Below are positions 1 to 9,413 of a DNA stretch of 64,000 bases, piece after piece. The position numbers and the translations under genes are program-made. Position 1 is the stretch's first letter. Each line of letters opens with the position of its first letter. The stretch comes from Ruficoccus amylovorans (GTDB lineage Bacteria > Verrucomicrobiota > Verrucomicrobiia > Opitutales > Cerasicoccaceae). Below the pieces are notes generated by a model. That model did no database searches. It saw only the letters and a program-made list of their open reading frames with translations, and was not told the origin of the DNA. The DNA lies in the NCBI RefSeq assembly GCF_014230085.1, contig NZ_JACHVB010000035.1, positions 434,001 to 498,000 of the forward strand. The letters are read 5' to 3'.

Positions 1-2622
1 TCCGGTGTTGGGCTCCAGCAGGACCTTGAACTCCGCGCCCGCGCCTTGGCCGCCGGGGCGAAGGTCGGTCAGGGTGGCGGTGGGCTCGTCGGTCACGCGG
101 GTGTAGCCGTCCACGTCCGAGAGGAGCACGACCTGGATGCCGGTCTGTTCGTAGTTTTCCTCCCACTTGGGCTCGGGCATGGCGGGGAGGAAATTCTGGA
201 ACAGGTACTCGGTGGTGAATGAGCCGGTGATGACGGACTTCAGGTTGCCGCGCGGGTGCCAGTAGTCCCACAGGGAGGGGGCGCCGGGTTCGCTCTTGTT
301 GGCGTTGGGCGGGCCGGCCACTGCCGGGAAGTCGATGCCGGTCGTTTTTAAGGGGTTCCAGACGACCTCCTCGTGGCTGGAACTGGTCAGGTCCGGCCCG
401 AGTGTGAAGGGCTGGTAATGGTGCGGGAAGAGCGCCATCACGCTCTTGGAGTCGTCCGCGACCATAGCGGAGGCGGAGGGGTCACCGGCGGCGACGAAGG
501 GGTTCTGGAAAGCGGCGTCGAAGTGTGTGGTGACCTTGTACATGTTGGTCACGGAGTAGCGCACATCAGTGTCGGTGAGGAAGTTGAAGGCGTACTTGCC
601 CATCTGGTCGGCCCAGTCGCGGGCGGCCTGGTCGAGCACGGCTTTGGCGTCTCGGGTAACGCCGGTGTGGTAGTAGCGCATGACGGGCACCTGGCCCACG
701 ACGAACCAGTTCTTGCCCGTGCCGTTAAAACCGTCTTCGGCGAACTTTAGGTAAAAGTACGGGTTGCCCTGGGCATCGGTGCCGGAGTTGGCGGCGGTGA
801 GCGGCTCGACCGTGTCCGTACGGTAGAAGACCGCGAAGTAGGTGTGGTTGTCCTGCGCACCGGGCGGATTGAAGCCGCCGGGGAGCTGGTCGTTCGGGTC
901 GGAGGTGGGGTCGGGCAGGTAGCTGAACTGCGGGCCGTTCTCCTGCGTCCACTGGTTCGGGTTGGTTTGGTCGCCGTAGAGCAGGACATAGCTGACGCCG
1001 GTCACGCCGGGGACTTCCCACGGTCCGCCTGCAACAGTCCCGGCGTTCGTGCCGGTGGTGTTGTTCATCGAGTCCTGAAGGTTTTGGCGGATGAGGTTGT
1101 AGAAAACCATATAACGGTCGGTGTCGGCGGGGGCGGTCTGGTTGGCGTTCAACTCGCACCAGACGAAGGGCGAACCCTGCGCGACGGTCATTTTCAGGTA
1201 GTTGCCCCGGCCCTGCTGGTTGAAGTCGCTGCGGCGGTAGCGGTAGTTGTCGTAGGCGGAAATACCGGGGTGCGAGCCTTCCCAGACCAGGTCGGCGTGC
1301 CAGTCGCCCATCTTGTCGGTGAGGATGGCAAAGGGCGTCTGCTGCTGAGGCTGGAGCCCGGAATTGAAGACCGGGTAGGGGAAGGGCTGGTAGCTGGGTT
1401 CAAGGGCCGTGCCGACGTTGTTCCAGGTCTCCTGGGTGAGTATGTCGGTGGGCGGGACGACGGAGGGCACCAGTACGAGTGTCTCCAGCGGGCGCACCTG
1501 CATACGCAGCCACGATTCGCGCCAGTAGTCCGGAAAAGTGTCCCCGCTGCCGTAGTCGATGCGGTCGCCGTACTGGTAGAAAAACGGGTAGTTGGGCGAG
1601 AGGTTGACCCCGCGCACGATCTGCTTGTCCTGCCAGAACTTCGTCTCGCCGGGGTAGGCTTTCATCGGCTTGGTCAGGTAGCCGAACTTGCCCGGAGCCC
1701 AATTGTAGTTCAGGCGCAGGGGCTGCATATAGAGCGGTTGCTGGTCGATGCGCACGGGCGTCCACGAGCCGTTGTCAATGCCCTGCTCGGGGACGTATTG
1801 CCAGACGTAGAAGTCCCACGGGGTCACGCTGTTGTCGCTCGGGTCCTTGTAGGGATAACCGGCGCTGTGGCCGGGCGGGGGCGTGCCGTTGCCCCACAGG
1901 AACCAGCCCATCCAGCTCCGGCGTCGGGGTTGGGCGCGCTGCGAGGTGTAATCGCTGAGCAGGTTCTGGGTAAAGGAAACCTGGTCCGCGCCGACGGCCT
2001 TCGGGTACTTGCTGTCCTGCGGGGTGTCGTCGGTGGCGCTGACGGGCGGGTTGATCTGGTAAATGTAGGCGTCGGTCAGCGCGGGGATGCCGTTCCAGGC
2101 GTCTCCGGCCTGCACGCCGACGAGTACCTTGGCCGCCAGTTCGGGGTTGAAGGGGACATCGAAATTGAGCCGGTAGAAGTACTGCTGGCCCGCCTCCAGC
2201 GGAGGTGAAACCGGCTGGCGGTAAATGAGCACTCCGGGGTTTTCCGGGTCGGGCTGGCCGGAGACGGTGATGGGCACATCCACCCACGAATCGCTGGCCA
2301 GTGTGCTCGAACGCTCAAGCTGGGTCTGGACCGAGCTGTCGAGGTCGGCGCGTTGGCGGAAAACCACCAACTGTGACGAGCCGCTTTTCTCCATCGCCGG
2401 GCCGACGGCGGCGGGCACATCGGCCACCAGCGGATCGGTGCCGAAGACGAACTCCAACGCGTTGATGTAGTGGTCCTGGTCCGGGTTCAGTAGAGGATAC
2501 TCCTGGCCGGTGGGGAAGGCGTAGCCGGCGGTCCACTCCTCGTAAGTGGTCGCCGAAGCGGATGTGCAAGTCAGAAGCGCGGCACCTGCCAGCGCCATTT
2601 TTAGTGGCGTCGTTTTATTCAT
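1..2622 (-). CDS. Secreted glycoside hydrolase family 81-like endo-beta-1,3-glucanase, C-terminus beyond window
   Basis: The reading frame is open from ATG at 2622 to the left edge (874 codons seen, no stop), so the gene is partial at its 3' end. Residues 1-23 form a signal peptide ending in SASA. The first part carries a short 'FGTDP' segment and a beta-rich module. Later parts match the GH81 beta-sandwich layout: 'NWFVVGQVPVM', a 'MGKYAFNFLTDTDV' stretch, the 'ALFPHHY' motif (GH81 enzymes have a similar FPHQ-type motif) and a 'HPRGNLKSV' segment. GH81 enzymes cleave laminarin-type beta-1,3-glucan, and their catalytic alpha/alpha barrel follows these motifs, so it should lie outside the window. 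The N-terminal extension before the GH81 part is long for the family. No Shine-Dalgarno is visible before the ATG. Family assignment is by motif memory and fairly secure; activity is inferred. Confidence 0.72.
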   Translation of the reverse strand, partial: MNKTTPLKMALAGAALLTCTSASATTYEEWTAGYAFPTGQEYPLLNPDQDHYINALEFVFGTDPLVADVPAAVGPAMEKSGSSQLVVFRQRADLDSSVQTQLERSSTLASDSWVDVPITVSGQPDPENPGVLIYRQPVSPPLEAGQQYFYRLNFDVPFNPELAAKVLVGVQAGDAWNGIPALTDAYIYQINPPVSATDDTPQDSKYPKAVGADQVSFTQNLLSDYTSQRAQPRRRSWMGWFLWGNGTPPPGHSAGYPYKDPSDNSVTPWDFYVWQYVPEQGIDNGSWTPVRIDQQPLYMQPLRLNYNWAPGKFGYLTKPMKAYPGETKFWQDKQIVRGVNLSPNYPFFYQYGDRIDYGSGDTFPDYWRESWLRMQVRPLETLVLVPSVVPPTDILTQETWNNVGTALEPSYQPFPYPVFNSGLQPQQQTPFAILTDKMGDWHADLVWEGSHPGISAYDNYRYRRSDFNQQGRGNYLKMTVAQGSPFVWCELNANQTAPADTDRYMVFYNLIRQNLQDSMNNTTGTNAGTVAGGPWEVPGVTGVSYVLLYGDQTNPNQWTQENGPQFSYLPDPTSDPNDQLPGGFNPPGAQDNHTYFAVFYRTDTVEPLTAANSGTDAQGNPYFYLKFAEDGFNGTGKNWFVVGQVPVMRYYHTGVTRDAKAVLDQAARDWADQMGKYAFNFLTDTDVRYSVTNMYKVTTHFDAAFQNPFVAAGDPSASAMVADDSKSVMALFPHHYQPFTLGPDLTSSSHEEVVWNPLKTTGIDFPAVAGPPNANKSEPGAPSLWDYWHPRGNLKSVITGSFTTEYLFQNFLPAMPEPKWEENYEQTGIQVVLLSDVDGYTRVTDEPTATLTDLRPGGQGAGAEFKVLLEPNTG

Positions 2623-3563
2623 GCAGAGAGTAAGGAGGGAATCAGAGACCGTGAGGGGCTGAAATATTCCCGGCCCGGCGGGCCGATAATAAAAAAAACG
2701 GTCCGTGCTCGGGCCACCTTCTGTCCGGTGGATGAGGGCTGCTGGCTGCGCCTGGCGTTATCCGCCTCGGTATGGGGCGGTATGCAGTTCCTCCTGTCCG
2801 GGAACGGTGCGTACGCTACGGCTCGCCCTGGCAGGCTGATTCCGCCATATGAAGACTGACCCAAGGCAAATACCCAATAAACAATGACGCAGTCTTATCA
2901 AAGCAATAAGATTTCCTAAGGGATGCCAGTCGCTAAAGTTAGGGGGTTGGCCTTAACTCCCAGTGGGGGTGTCTGTCTGTTAGATGGGAAAGGGGCGGTT
3001 GATTGCTTTTCCTCATCGATATTGTGGGTTTCGCCGATGTTTTTGTCCAGATCGTCTACCATGAACGGAAATGATGAGCCGGACTACGGTTCCCCTCAAT
3101 CCCGACTTATGCATCAGCCTGGGTGCTTCCTGGTCAAAGCGCCCTTGTTGTGATGAGACTAGAACTAGCGACTGATAGAATAGGCAGAACGGGTTGGGCA
3201 CACGCGACAGGAAATGCGTGGAGAAACTCTTATGATGAGCTTTTTATAGCCAAAGGGTAAGCGGGGCAAAACAGCCCGGGAAGGCATGGTTTATTCAAGG
3301 TGAATTGTATTCGAAAAAACATTACAAAAAGAGAATTTCGTGGTATTTGCTTGCGCGTAAAAAAAAGCTGTAGGCTCGTCGGGGACAGACCTGGGAGGAC
3401 TCTGAATGGTGGTTTTCGGGCGGCGGATTTTTTTTTCAAAGTCGCTTGACAAAGATATTCTCGTGCGTACTTGTTTGCCTTAAAGGGTTCACCAGCACTC
3501 AGCGGTGATAAGTTAAATAGCAGTGGTAGGGTCGCCATTGCAGGTAACTATGATTACTTTGTT
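2623..3563. other. Gene-poor intergenic region, about 940 bp
   Basis: No open frame here has a recognisable domain. Short frames open on both strands around 2923-3201 look uninformative. A GC-rich hairpin (CGGCCC, 3-nt loop, GGGCCG) lies at 2671-2685, in the leader of the GH81 gene. The stretch 3190-3470 is A+T-richer than the rest. A TTGACA hexamer at 3446-3451 could be a -35 element for the membrane-protein gene at 3564, but I see no good -10. The block 2920-3160 has several G/C runs that could fold, yet it matches no RNA family I know. Confidence 0.6.
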
Positions 3564-4070
3564 ATGACCCTGTTGAGCCATATATTTAACGCTGCGTGCG
3601 GACCACTTCTGGCGGTGCTTGGTGCATCGATTTTTCTGAATGCATGGCGTAATCGGACGCAGGAAAATGTTAATTCGCGGTTCCGTTCGCTGACGCTTGG
3701 CTCATTCATCAGCCTGACCTCGTTTGTGGCGGTTGCCTTGTGCACGAAACTGCTTTTGCGGGTCATCAATACTTCGACGGACAGCTCGATCCAGGCCTTT
3801 GAGTGGACGCTGATCGTAGTGTCTGTCACGGCCTGGGTGCTTGGGTTTCTCTATTTTCCGCGGTACTTCAAGACCCGACGGGCGGTGCGGAGGCTGATCT
3901 TCGCGACGGTGGCGGTCGCCATGATGGCGTTGATCCTACGGGACCATGCGTTGGGCGCGGGAGACGTTTTTCTGATTATTGCCATGGCCGTATGGATTGT
4001 GGTGATGATCGGCGCGGAGCGAAAACGCACCCTTGCGCGCGGCGGGGAAACCCGTTCTCTTAATCAATAG
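3564..4070 (+). CDS. Small multi-spanning membrane protein, function unknown
   Basis: The frame can be extended to a TTG at 3471, but the ATG at 3564 starts directly before the first hydrophobic segment and is the better start, giving 168 aa. Four hydrophobic stretches are visible, at about residues 5-25, 45-65, 78-100 and 112-148. A basic loop (KTRRAVRR) sits between the third and fourth stretches and a basic, polar tail closes the protein. I recognise no conserved motif or family. It lies 87 bp upstream of the Mrp antiporter operon in the same direction and could be cotranscribed with it, but nothing in the sequence shows a functional link. Confidence 0.6.
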   Translation: MTLLSHIFNAACGPLLAVLGASIFLNAWRNRTQENVNSRFRSLTLGSFISLTSFVAVALCTKLLLRVINTSTDSSIQAFEWTLIVVSVTAWVLGFLYFPRYFKTRRAVRRLIFATVAVAMMALILRDHALGAGDVFLIIAMAVWIVVMIGAERKRTLARGGETRSLNQ

Positions 4071-4157
4071 GTTGGGGGTTGGCCTTGCTGCGCGGTTACT
4101 GGCGTGTCGTCGCCGGACAGGAGGAGTGTGTATGGTTGTAGCTGAATAGGGTAATAT

Positions 4158-6929
4158 ATGGGATCATCTATGGTATGGTATCTTGGGGGCATGGCGGCGA
4201 TTGCGCTTGGGGCGCTCGTCTGGCCGCTGGTCAGCCGCCGCAACGCGGTACTGGCGGGGTGGTTGTCGGCGATCGCGCCGACGGTGATTTTCTGTTGGCT
4301 GATCGGGCAGATCGGGAACGTCGTGCGGGAGGATTTCCCGGCCTGCACCCTGCAGTGGGTACCGCAGATGGGGGTGGAGTTCGGCTTGCAGCTCAACGGG
4401 CTCGGCCTGCTGCTGGCGATCCTCATCAGCGGGATCGGGGCCTTGATTTTAATTTACGGCGGCGGCTACCTCAAGGGGTCGGCGCAGGCGGGGCCGTTTT
4501 TCGGGTTCGTGCAGTTGTTCATGCTGGCGATGCTGGGGCTGGTCGTCTCGGACAATCTGCTGGTGATGTTCGTCTTCTGGGAGCTGACCAGCCTGGCCAG
4601 CTACCTGCTGATCGGACTCAACCACTCCAACCCCGCCGCCCGCAAGTCGGCCCTGCGGGCGCTGCTCATCACCGGCGCTGGCGGGCTGGCGCTGCTGGCG
4701 GGCATCATCCTGCTGGCGACGGTGGGCGGCTCGTACAGCCTGGCCGAGCTTCAGGATCGCGGTGAGCTGGTCCACGGCAGTCCCTTCTACGTGGCAATAC
4801 TGGTCCTGGTCGTGCTCGGGGCCTTTACGAAGTCGGCGCAGTTTCCCTTCCATTTCTGGCTGCCCGACGCGATGGCCGCGCCCACTCCGGTGAGCGCCTA
4901 TCTGCACTCCGCCACTATGGTGAAAGCCGGGATCTTTCTGCTGGCGCAGTTGACGCCCGTGCTCGGAGGCACCGCGCTCTGGCACGATACGTTGACCTTG
5001 TTTGGGGCGCTCACGATGCTGCTGGGGGGGGTCTTCGCACTGGCTCAGACGGACCTCAAGCGCCTGCTGGCCTACTCGACCATGAGCGCGCTGGGCACGT
5101 TGGTCATGCTGCTGGGGCTGGGGACGGACCTGGCCATCCAGGCGGCGATGGTGTTTCTCGTCGTGCACGCGCTCTACAAGGCCCCGCTTTTCATGATTGC
5201 CGGGGTGGTGGACAAGGCCACCGGCACGCGCAACATCACCCTGCTTTCAGGGCTGGGCAAACGCATGCCATTGCTGGCGGTGGCGGCGGCCGGGGCGGCG
5301 TTTTCAATGTCTGGCATCCCGCCATTCATCGGCTTCATCGGCAAGGAGTTGCTCTACGAGGCGCAGATGGGCGCGTACAACTTTGCCCTGTTGGTGACGG
5401 TGATGGGCTTTGCCGCGAACACAATCAATGTCGCCGTCGCCCTGAAAGTCGGGATCTCGCCCTTCAGCGGCCATGCCGAGCTGCCGAAGTTCAACCCGGC
5501 GGCCAAGAAATTCTCGCTCCTGCTCGGGCCGCTCGTGCTGGTGCTGGCCGGGATGATTGTGGGCATCTTCCCCTTTCTGCTGGGAGAGGGCGTTATCAAC
5601 GCCGCGGTCGGGACCATCGTGCACGGCCCGGTCGATACGAAGCTCAAGCTCTGGCACGGCTTTACGCTGCTGCTGGTGTTGAGTTTCGCCACGGTCGTGG
5701 CGGGGATCCTGCTCTATGTCTTCCGGGAGCGTGTGCGGACAGCGGCGGGGGCGATTTTGAAGCGGCTGCCGTTCAACGCTTCGAACGGTTTCGACCTGGG
5801 TCTGGCCCGCACCCTGTTGGGCGCGTTGAGGACGACCAGGCTTTTTCAGCACGGGAACCTGCGGCTCTACATTGCGGTGGTGGTCGGGTGCCTTTCGCTA
5901 TTGGTCGCGGCGGCGCTGGCGAGTAGCTGGACTTGGGCGATTCCGCAGGCCGGGCCGGTGCGTTTCGTCACGCTCGGCGTGGTGGCGCTGATGTTTTTCG
6001 GCGCAGTGGCGGCGCTGCGTTCTCGCGGCACGGTTATGGCCGTGCTGGCGATGGGAGGCGTTGGCTTCGGTATCGCGCTGCTCTTTGCGCTCTTCGGCGC
6101 ACCCGACCTCGCCCTGACGCAGATCCTCGTGGAGACGCTGACGCTGGCACTCTTCGCCTTTGTGTTGCGGCAGTTGCCAGCGGTAAAGGCTTACTCCTCA
6201 AAACGCCGCCGTGTCAGCGACGCGGTGATCGCGACCGTGGCCGGGGTGGCAGTGGCGGCGGCGCTGCTGGCGGTGCGCATGGCCCCCTCGGCGCAGGAGG
6301 ACCGCGTCTCGACCGTGATGGCCGAGAAGAGCTTGACCGAAGCCCACGGCCGCAACGTGGTCAACGTGATCCTGGTCGATTTCCGCGCCTTCGACACGCT
6401 GGGCGAAGTCTGCGTGCTGGTCGTCGCGGCCATCGGGGTGGCGGGCCTGCTGCTGGGGGACCGCAAGCAACGCGTCCGGGCCGAGTCCACGGTGGCGACA
6501 CCGCTGTTTCGGACGGCGATCAAGTGGGTTAGCCCGCTCCTGCTGTTGATGGGGGTGGTTCTGCTGCTGCGCGGACATAATGACCCCGGTGGCGGCTTCA
6601 TCGGCGGGCTGGTCGCGGCTACTGCGCTCGTGTTGCGTGGCCTGGCCAGTACGCGCCGTCCGCTGCACCCGCAACGCAAGCCCTTGCTGCTGATCGCAGC
6701 GGGGATACTGGCCGCGTTTGTCAGTACCTTGCCCTCGATCCTCTCGGACCAGGTCTTTATGAAGGGCGTCTGGGGCGGGTCTATCTGGCTGCCGCTGGCG
6801 GGTAAAATTAAGCTCGGCACGCCGTTTCTCTTCGACGTGGGGGTGTTCTTCGCGGTGATCGGGGCGGCCCTGCTGATCCTTTCCCGCCTCATGCGCCGCG
6901 AGCGGATCGAAACCACGCAAACTACCTGA
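4158..6929 (+). CDS. mrpA: Mrp Na+/H+ antiporter subunit A fused to subunit B
   Basis: First and largest subunit of the multi-subunit Mrp (Mnh/Pha) cation/proton antiporter of the inner membrane. At 923 aa it is longer than a plain MrpA (about 800) because MrpB is fused to its end. The NuoL-like part (about 1-500) carries the key acidic residue in 'FVFWELTS' (E142) and the membrane lysine in 'GAFTKSAQFPFHFWLPDA' (K225), both conserved in complex I antiporter subunits. A middle region (about 600-770) matches the DUF4040/MnhB-type linker with 'FGAPDLALTQ'. The last 140 residues match MrpB ('LRGHNDPGGGFIGGL'). The mrpC, D, E, F and G genes follow. The complex typically supports sodium and alkali tolerance and pH homeostasis. 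Confidence 0.95.
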   Translation: MGSSMVWYLGGMAAIALGALVWPLVSRRNAVLAGWLSAIAPTVIFCWLIGQIGNVVREDFPACTLQWVPQMGVEFGLQLNGLGLLLAILISGIGALILIYGGGYLKGSAQAGPFFGFVQLFMLAMLGLVVSDNLLVMFVFWELTSLASYLLIGLNHSNPAARKSALRALLITGAGGLALLAGIILLATVGGSYSLAELQDRGELVHGSPFYVAILVLVVLGAFTKSAQFPFHFWLPDAMAAPTPVSAYLHSATMVKAGIFLLAQLTPVLGGTALWHDTLTLFGALTMLLGGVFALAQTDLKRLLAYSTMSALGTLVMLLGLGTDLAIQAAMVFLVVHALYKAPLFMIAGVVDKATGTRNITLLSGLGKRMPLLAVAAAGAAFSMSGIPPFIGFIGKELLYEAQMGAYNFALLVTVMGFAANTINVAVALKVGISPFSGHAELPKFNPAAKKFSLLLGPLVLVLAGMIVGIFPFLLGEGVINAAVGTIVHGPVDTKLKLWHGFTLLLVLSFATVVAGILLYVFRERVRTAAGAILKRLPFNASNGFDLGLARTLLGALRTTRLFQHGNLRLYIAVVVGCLSLLVAAALASSWTWAIPQAGPVRFVTLGVVALMFFGAVAALRSRGTVMAVLAMGGVGFGIALLFALFGAPDLALTQILVETLTLALFAFVLRQLPAVKAYSSKRRRVSDAVIATVAGVAVAAALLAVRMAPSAQEDRVSTVMAEKSLTEAHGRNVVNVILVDFRAFDTLGEVCVLVVAAIGVAGLLLGDRKQRVRAESTVATPLFRTAIKWVSPLLLLMGVVLLLRGHNDPGGGFIGGLVAATALVLRGLASTRRPLHPQRKPLLLIAAGILAAFVSTLPSILSDQVFMKGVWGGSIWLPLAGKIKLGTPFLFDVGVFFAVIGAALLILSRLMRRERIETTQTT

Positions 6930-6945
6930 GCCCACGAAGCAAGCC

Positions 6946-7293
6946 ATGGAAATTCTTATCATACTATTAACGGGCTTTTTGTTCGGATGCGGCATTTACC
7001 TGATGCTTCGCCGGAGCCTCGCGCGTATGCTCATCGGCATCCTTTTTTTGGGGCAAGCGGGCAACCTCGCCATCTTCGTGGCTCCGGGACTGGGGCCGGG
7101 CTTTTCGGCCATTATTCCGGAGGGCGAATCCTACCTGCCCGCCGGTTATCCAGATCCGTTGCCGCAGGCGCTGATCCTGACCGCCATCGTGATCGGATTC
7201 GGCGTAATCGCCTTCGCTATCGTCCTGCTCAAGCAGGCCCACCTGCGACTCCAGGTCGATGACCTCGACCGCATGACCCACACGGATTCCTGA
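6946..7293 (+). CDS. mrpC: Mrp Na+/H+ antiporter subunit C
   Basis: 115 aa, three transmembrane helices, NuoK-like. It starts with a hydrophobic helix followed by 'GCGIYLMLRRSLARMLIG', and a segment 'LTAIVIGFGVIAFAIVL' carries the third helix. This is the usual length of MrpC. It lies 16 bp after mrpA and 10 bp before mrpD in one operon, and its product sits between MrpA and MrpD in the membrane complex. Confidence 0.95.
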   Translation: MEILIILLTGFLFGCGIYLMLRRSLARMLIGILFLGQAGNLAIFVAPGLGPGFSAIIPEGESYLPAGYPDPLPQALILTAIVIGFGVIAFAIVLLKQAHLRLQVDDLDRMTHTDS

Positions 7294-7303
7294 CCTGCGC
7301 AAG

Positions 7304-8770
7304 ATGACAACATTTCCTCTCTATCTTTGTCCATTGATCCCGCTCGGGGCGGCCCTGCTGCAAGTGCTCTTGCAGGGGCGCGGGCGGGCGCAGGGCATTG
7401 TCGGCGTCGTCGCGACGGGACTGCTCATGATCTGTGGAATCGCCCTGGTCGGCTACGTGAAAGCCAACGGTACGGTCGTGCTCGATGTGGGCGGCTGGAC
7501 GGCTCCGGTCGGGGTGCGCCTGCAGGCGGACATGCTCTCAGCGCTGATGGTGGCGATCACCGGGGTGATCGGTTTTTGCGGGGCGCTGCACAGCCTGCCC
7601 GAGGCGGCGGCCAGCGAAGTGCGGCGCGGCTACCATGTGGTTTATCAGTTCCTGCTCTTCGGGGTGTGCGGGTCGTTCCTGACCAACGACTTGTTCAACC
7701 TCTACGTGTGGTTCGAGGTGATGCTGCTGTCGTCCTTTGTCCTGCTTTCGATGGGCCGGAAAAAGGACCAGCTCGAAGGTGCGGTCAAGTACGTCGTGCT
7801 CAACATCGTGGCCTCGATGGTCTTCCTGATCGGGGCGGGTCTGGTCTATGCCACGCTGGGGACGCTGAACTTTTCCGACATCGCGCACCGCGTGGCCGAA
7901 GGGCAGGGCGGGGCGGCGGGCATTCGTCTGGCAGCCGTGTTTCTGCTGCTGGCCTTTAGTGTAAAGGCCGGGCTCTTCCCGCTCTACGCCTGGCTGCCGT
8001 CCTCCTATCACACGCCGAACCACACCGTCTCGGCGGTTTTCGCCGGGCTGCTGACCAAGGTTGGCGTGTACGCGCTGATCCGGACCTTCGGGGCGGCCTT
8101 TGCGGTGGAGGATGGTTTTGTCCTGCCCGTGCTCTGGGTCGTTTCCCTGCTGACCATGGTGACGGGCGTGCTCGGCGCGGCCAGCCAGTTCCATATCCGC
8201 AAAATCCTTTCCTTCCACATCATCAGCCAGATCGGGTACATGACCTTCGGGCTGGCGCTGGGGACGGCGGGCGCGATTGCCGCGGCCATCTTTTACGTCA
8301 TCCACCACATCCTGGTAAAAACGAACCTCTTTTTCGCGGCCTCGGCCATCGACCGCATCGGGGGCGGGGAGGATTTGAAAAAAACGGGCGGCCTCTACTC
8401 GAAGGCTCCGTGGCTGGCGGCGCTGTTCCTGATCCCGGCGCTCTCGCTCGGGGGGATTCCGCCCTTCTCGGGCTTTTGGGCGAAGCTGGCTCTGCTGCGC
8501 GAGATCCTCGGGGTGGACGCCTGGGTGGCGGCTACGATTGCACTGGTGGTGGGGATTTTTACCCTCTTTTCCATGACCAAGATCTGGGCCGAAGCCTTCT
8601 GGAAAGACCGTCCCGAAGACGCCGCGCCGGTGCGACGCATCCATGCCGGGCACGTCGTGCCAATGGTACTGCTGGCTGCCGGGACGGTTGTCCTGAGCGT
8701 TTACCCGACTTATCTTTTTGAACTGGCGCAGATTGCGGCTCATGATCTGCTGACACCACCCGCGCGATGA
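7304..8770 (+). CDS. mrpD: Mrp Na+/H+ antiporter subunit D
   Basis: 488 aa, the expected length for MrpD, the NuoM/NuoN-like proton-translocating subunit. The conserved glutamate in 'LYVWFEVMLLSSF' (E138) and the lysine in 'FSVKAGLFPLYAWLP' (K221) are present, as are the 'HTPNHTVSAVFAGLLTKVG' segment and about fourteen hydrophobic helices. It overlaps mrpE by four bases (ATGA), which indicates translational coupling. Confidence 0.96.
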   Translation: MTTFPLYLCPLIPLGAALLQVLLQGRGRAQGIVGVVATGLLMICGIALVGYVKANGTVVLDVGGWTAPVGVRLQADMLSALMVAITGVIGFCGALHSLPEAAASEVRRGYHVVYQFLLFGVCGSFLTNDLFNLYVWFEVMLLSSFVLLSMGRKKDQLEGAVKYVVLNIVASMVFLIGAGLVYATLGTLNFSDIAHRVAEGQGGAAGIRLAAVFLLLAFSVKAGLFPLYAWLPSSYHTPNHTVSAVFAGLLTKVGVYALIRTFGAAFAVEDGFVLPVLWVVSLLTMVTGVLGAASQFHIRKILSFHIISQIGYMTFGLALGTAGAIAAAIFYVIHHILVKTNLFFAASAIDRIGGGEDLKKTGGLYSKAPWLAALFLIPALSLGGIPPFSGFWAKLALLREILGVDAWVAATIALVVGIFTLFSMTKIWAEAFWKDRPEDAAPVRRIHAGHVVPMVLLAAGTVVLSVYPTYLFELAQIAAHDLLTPPAR

Positions 8771-9132
8771 AACCTGCACCCTGGAAAACTCTCCTTCTGG
8801 TCGCGGCGCACCTGCCGCGGTTCCTGCCGTACTATGTGCGCGAAATGACGCTCTCGAATCTCCGCATCGCGCGGGATGCCTTTCGCCCGCGCCCGCGTTT
8901 CAAGCCCGGCTTTGTCACGATCAGCCTGGCCGGATACGGGCCTTTCCAGCGCTGGGCGGCGGCTTGTCTGATCTCGATGACACCGGGCACGCTCTCGGTG
9001 GATCTGCCGGACGCGTCCAACGCTCTGCGCGTGCACGCGCTTTACCTGACCGACGCCGAGGCCGTGAAGACCGACCTGTACCGCCTGCTCAAAAAAGCGC
9101 TCGGCGAGCCCAAGAAGGAGGAAGCGGTATGA
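8767..9132 (+). CDS. mrpE: Mrp Na+/H+ antiporter subunit E, short form
   Basis: 121 aa with the MnhE-type core ('RPRPRFKPGFVTI', then 'SMTPGTLSVDL'). MrpE of Bacillus is about 158 aa and begins with two or three hydrophobic helices. Here the N-terminal membrane part is reduced to one short hydrophobic stretch (residues 8-22), so the protein is a shortened variant. The ATG overlaps the mrpD stop, and the 3' end overlaps mrpF, again as ATGA. Position in the operon makes the assignment firm even though the family is poorly conserved. Confidence 0.88.
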   Translation: MKPAPWKTLLLVAAHLPRFLPYYVREMTLSNLRIARDAFRPRPRFKPGFVTISLAGYGPFQRWAAACLISMTPGTLSVDLPDASNALRVHALYLTDAEAVKTDLYRLLKKALGEPKKEEAV

Positions 9133-9413
9133 TCCCGTCTATTGTAATCACGCTCTTCGACATCCTGCTGGTGGTGGCCATCGTGCTGTGTCTGATCCGC
9201 ATGATCAAGGGGCCGGGCGCGGCGGACCGGATGGTGGCCATCGACCTGCTGGGGCTCCTGATCGCCGTCCTGATGATCGCGCATGTCATCCGCAGCGGCG
9301 ACGAGACGGTGCTCGATGTGGTGCTGGTGTTCTCGGTTATCGCCTTTTTTGGGACCGTGGCGCTGGCCCACTACCTCCAGCGCGAATCCTCGAACCCTTC
9401 GGACAAATCATGA
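9129..9413 (+). CDS. mrpF: Mrp Na+/H+ antiporter subunit F
   Basis: 94 aa, three transmembrane helices, the usual size for MrpF. The segment 'RMIKGPGAADRMVAIDLLG' is the family hallmark. I chose the ATG at 9129 because it overlaps the mrpE stop codon and gives the expected N-terminus; upstream extensions of this frame run through mrpE in another frame. The 3' end overlaps mrpG by four bases. Confidence 0.94.
   Translation: MIPSIVITLFDILLVVAIVLCLIRMIKGPGAADRMVAIDLLGLLIAVLMIAHVIRSGDETVLDVVLVFSVIAFFGTVALAHYLQRESSNPSDKS

Noticed and set aside
2619-3201. Short open frames on both strands near 2.6-3.2 kb as genes
   Set aside because: No start signals, no recognised motif, and overlapping frames on both strands.
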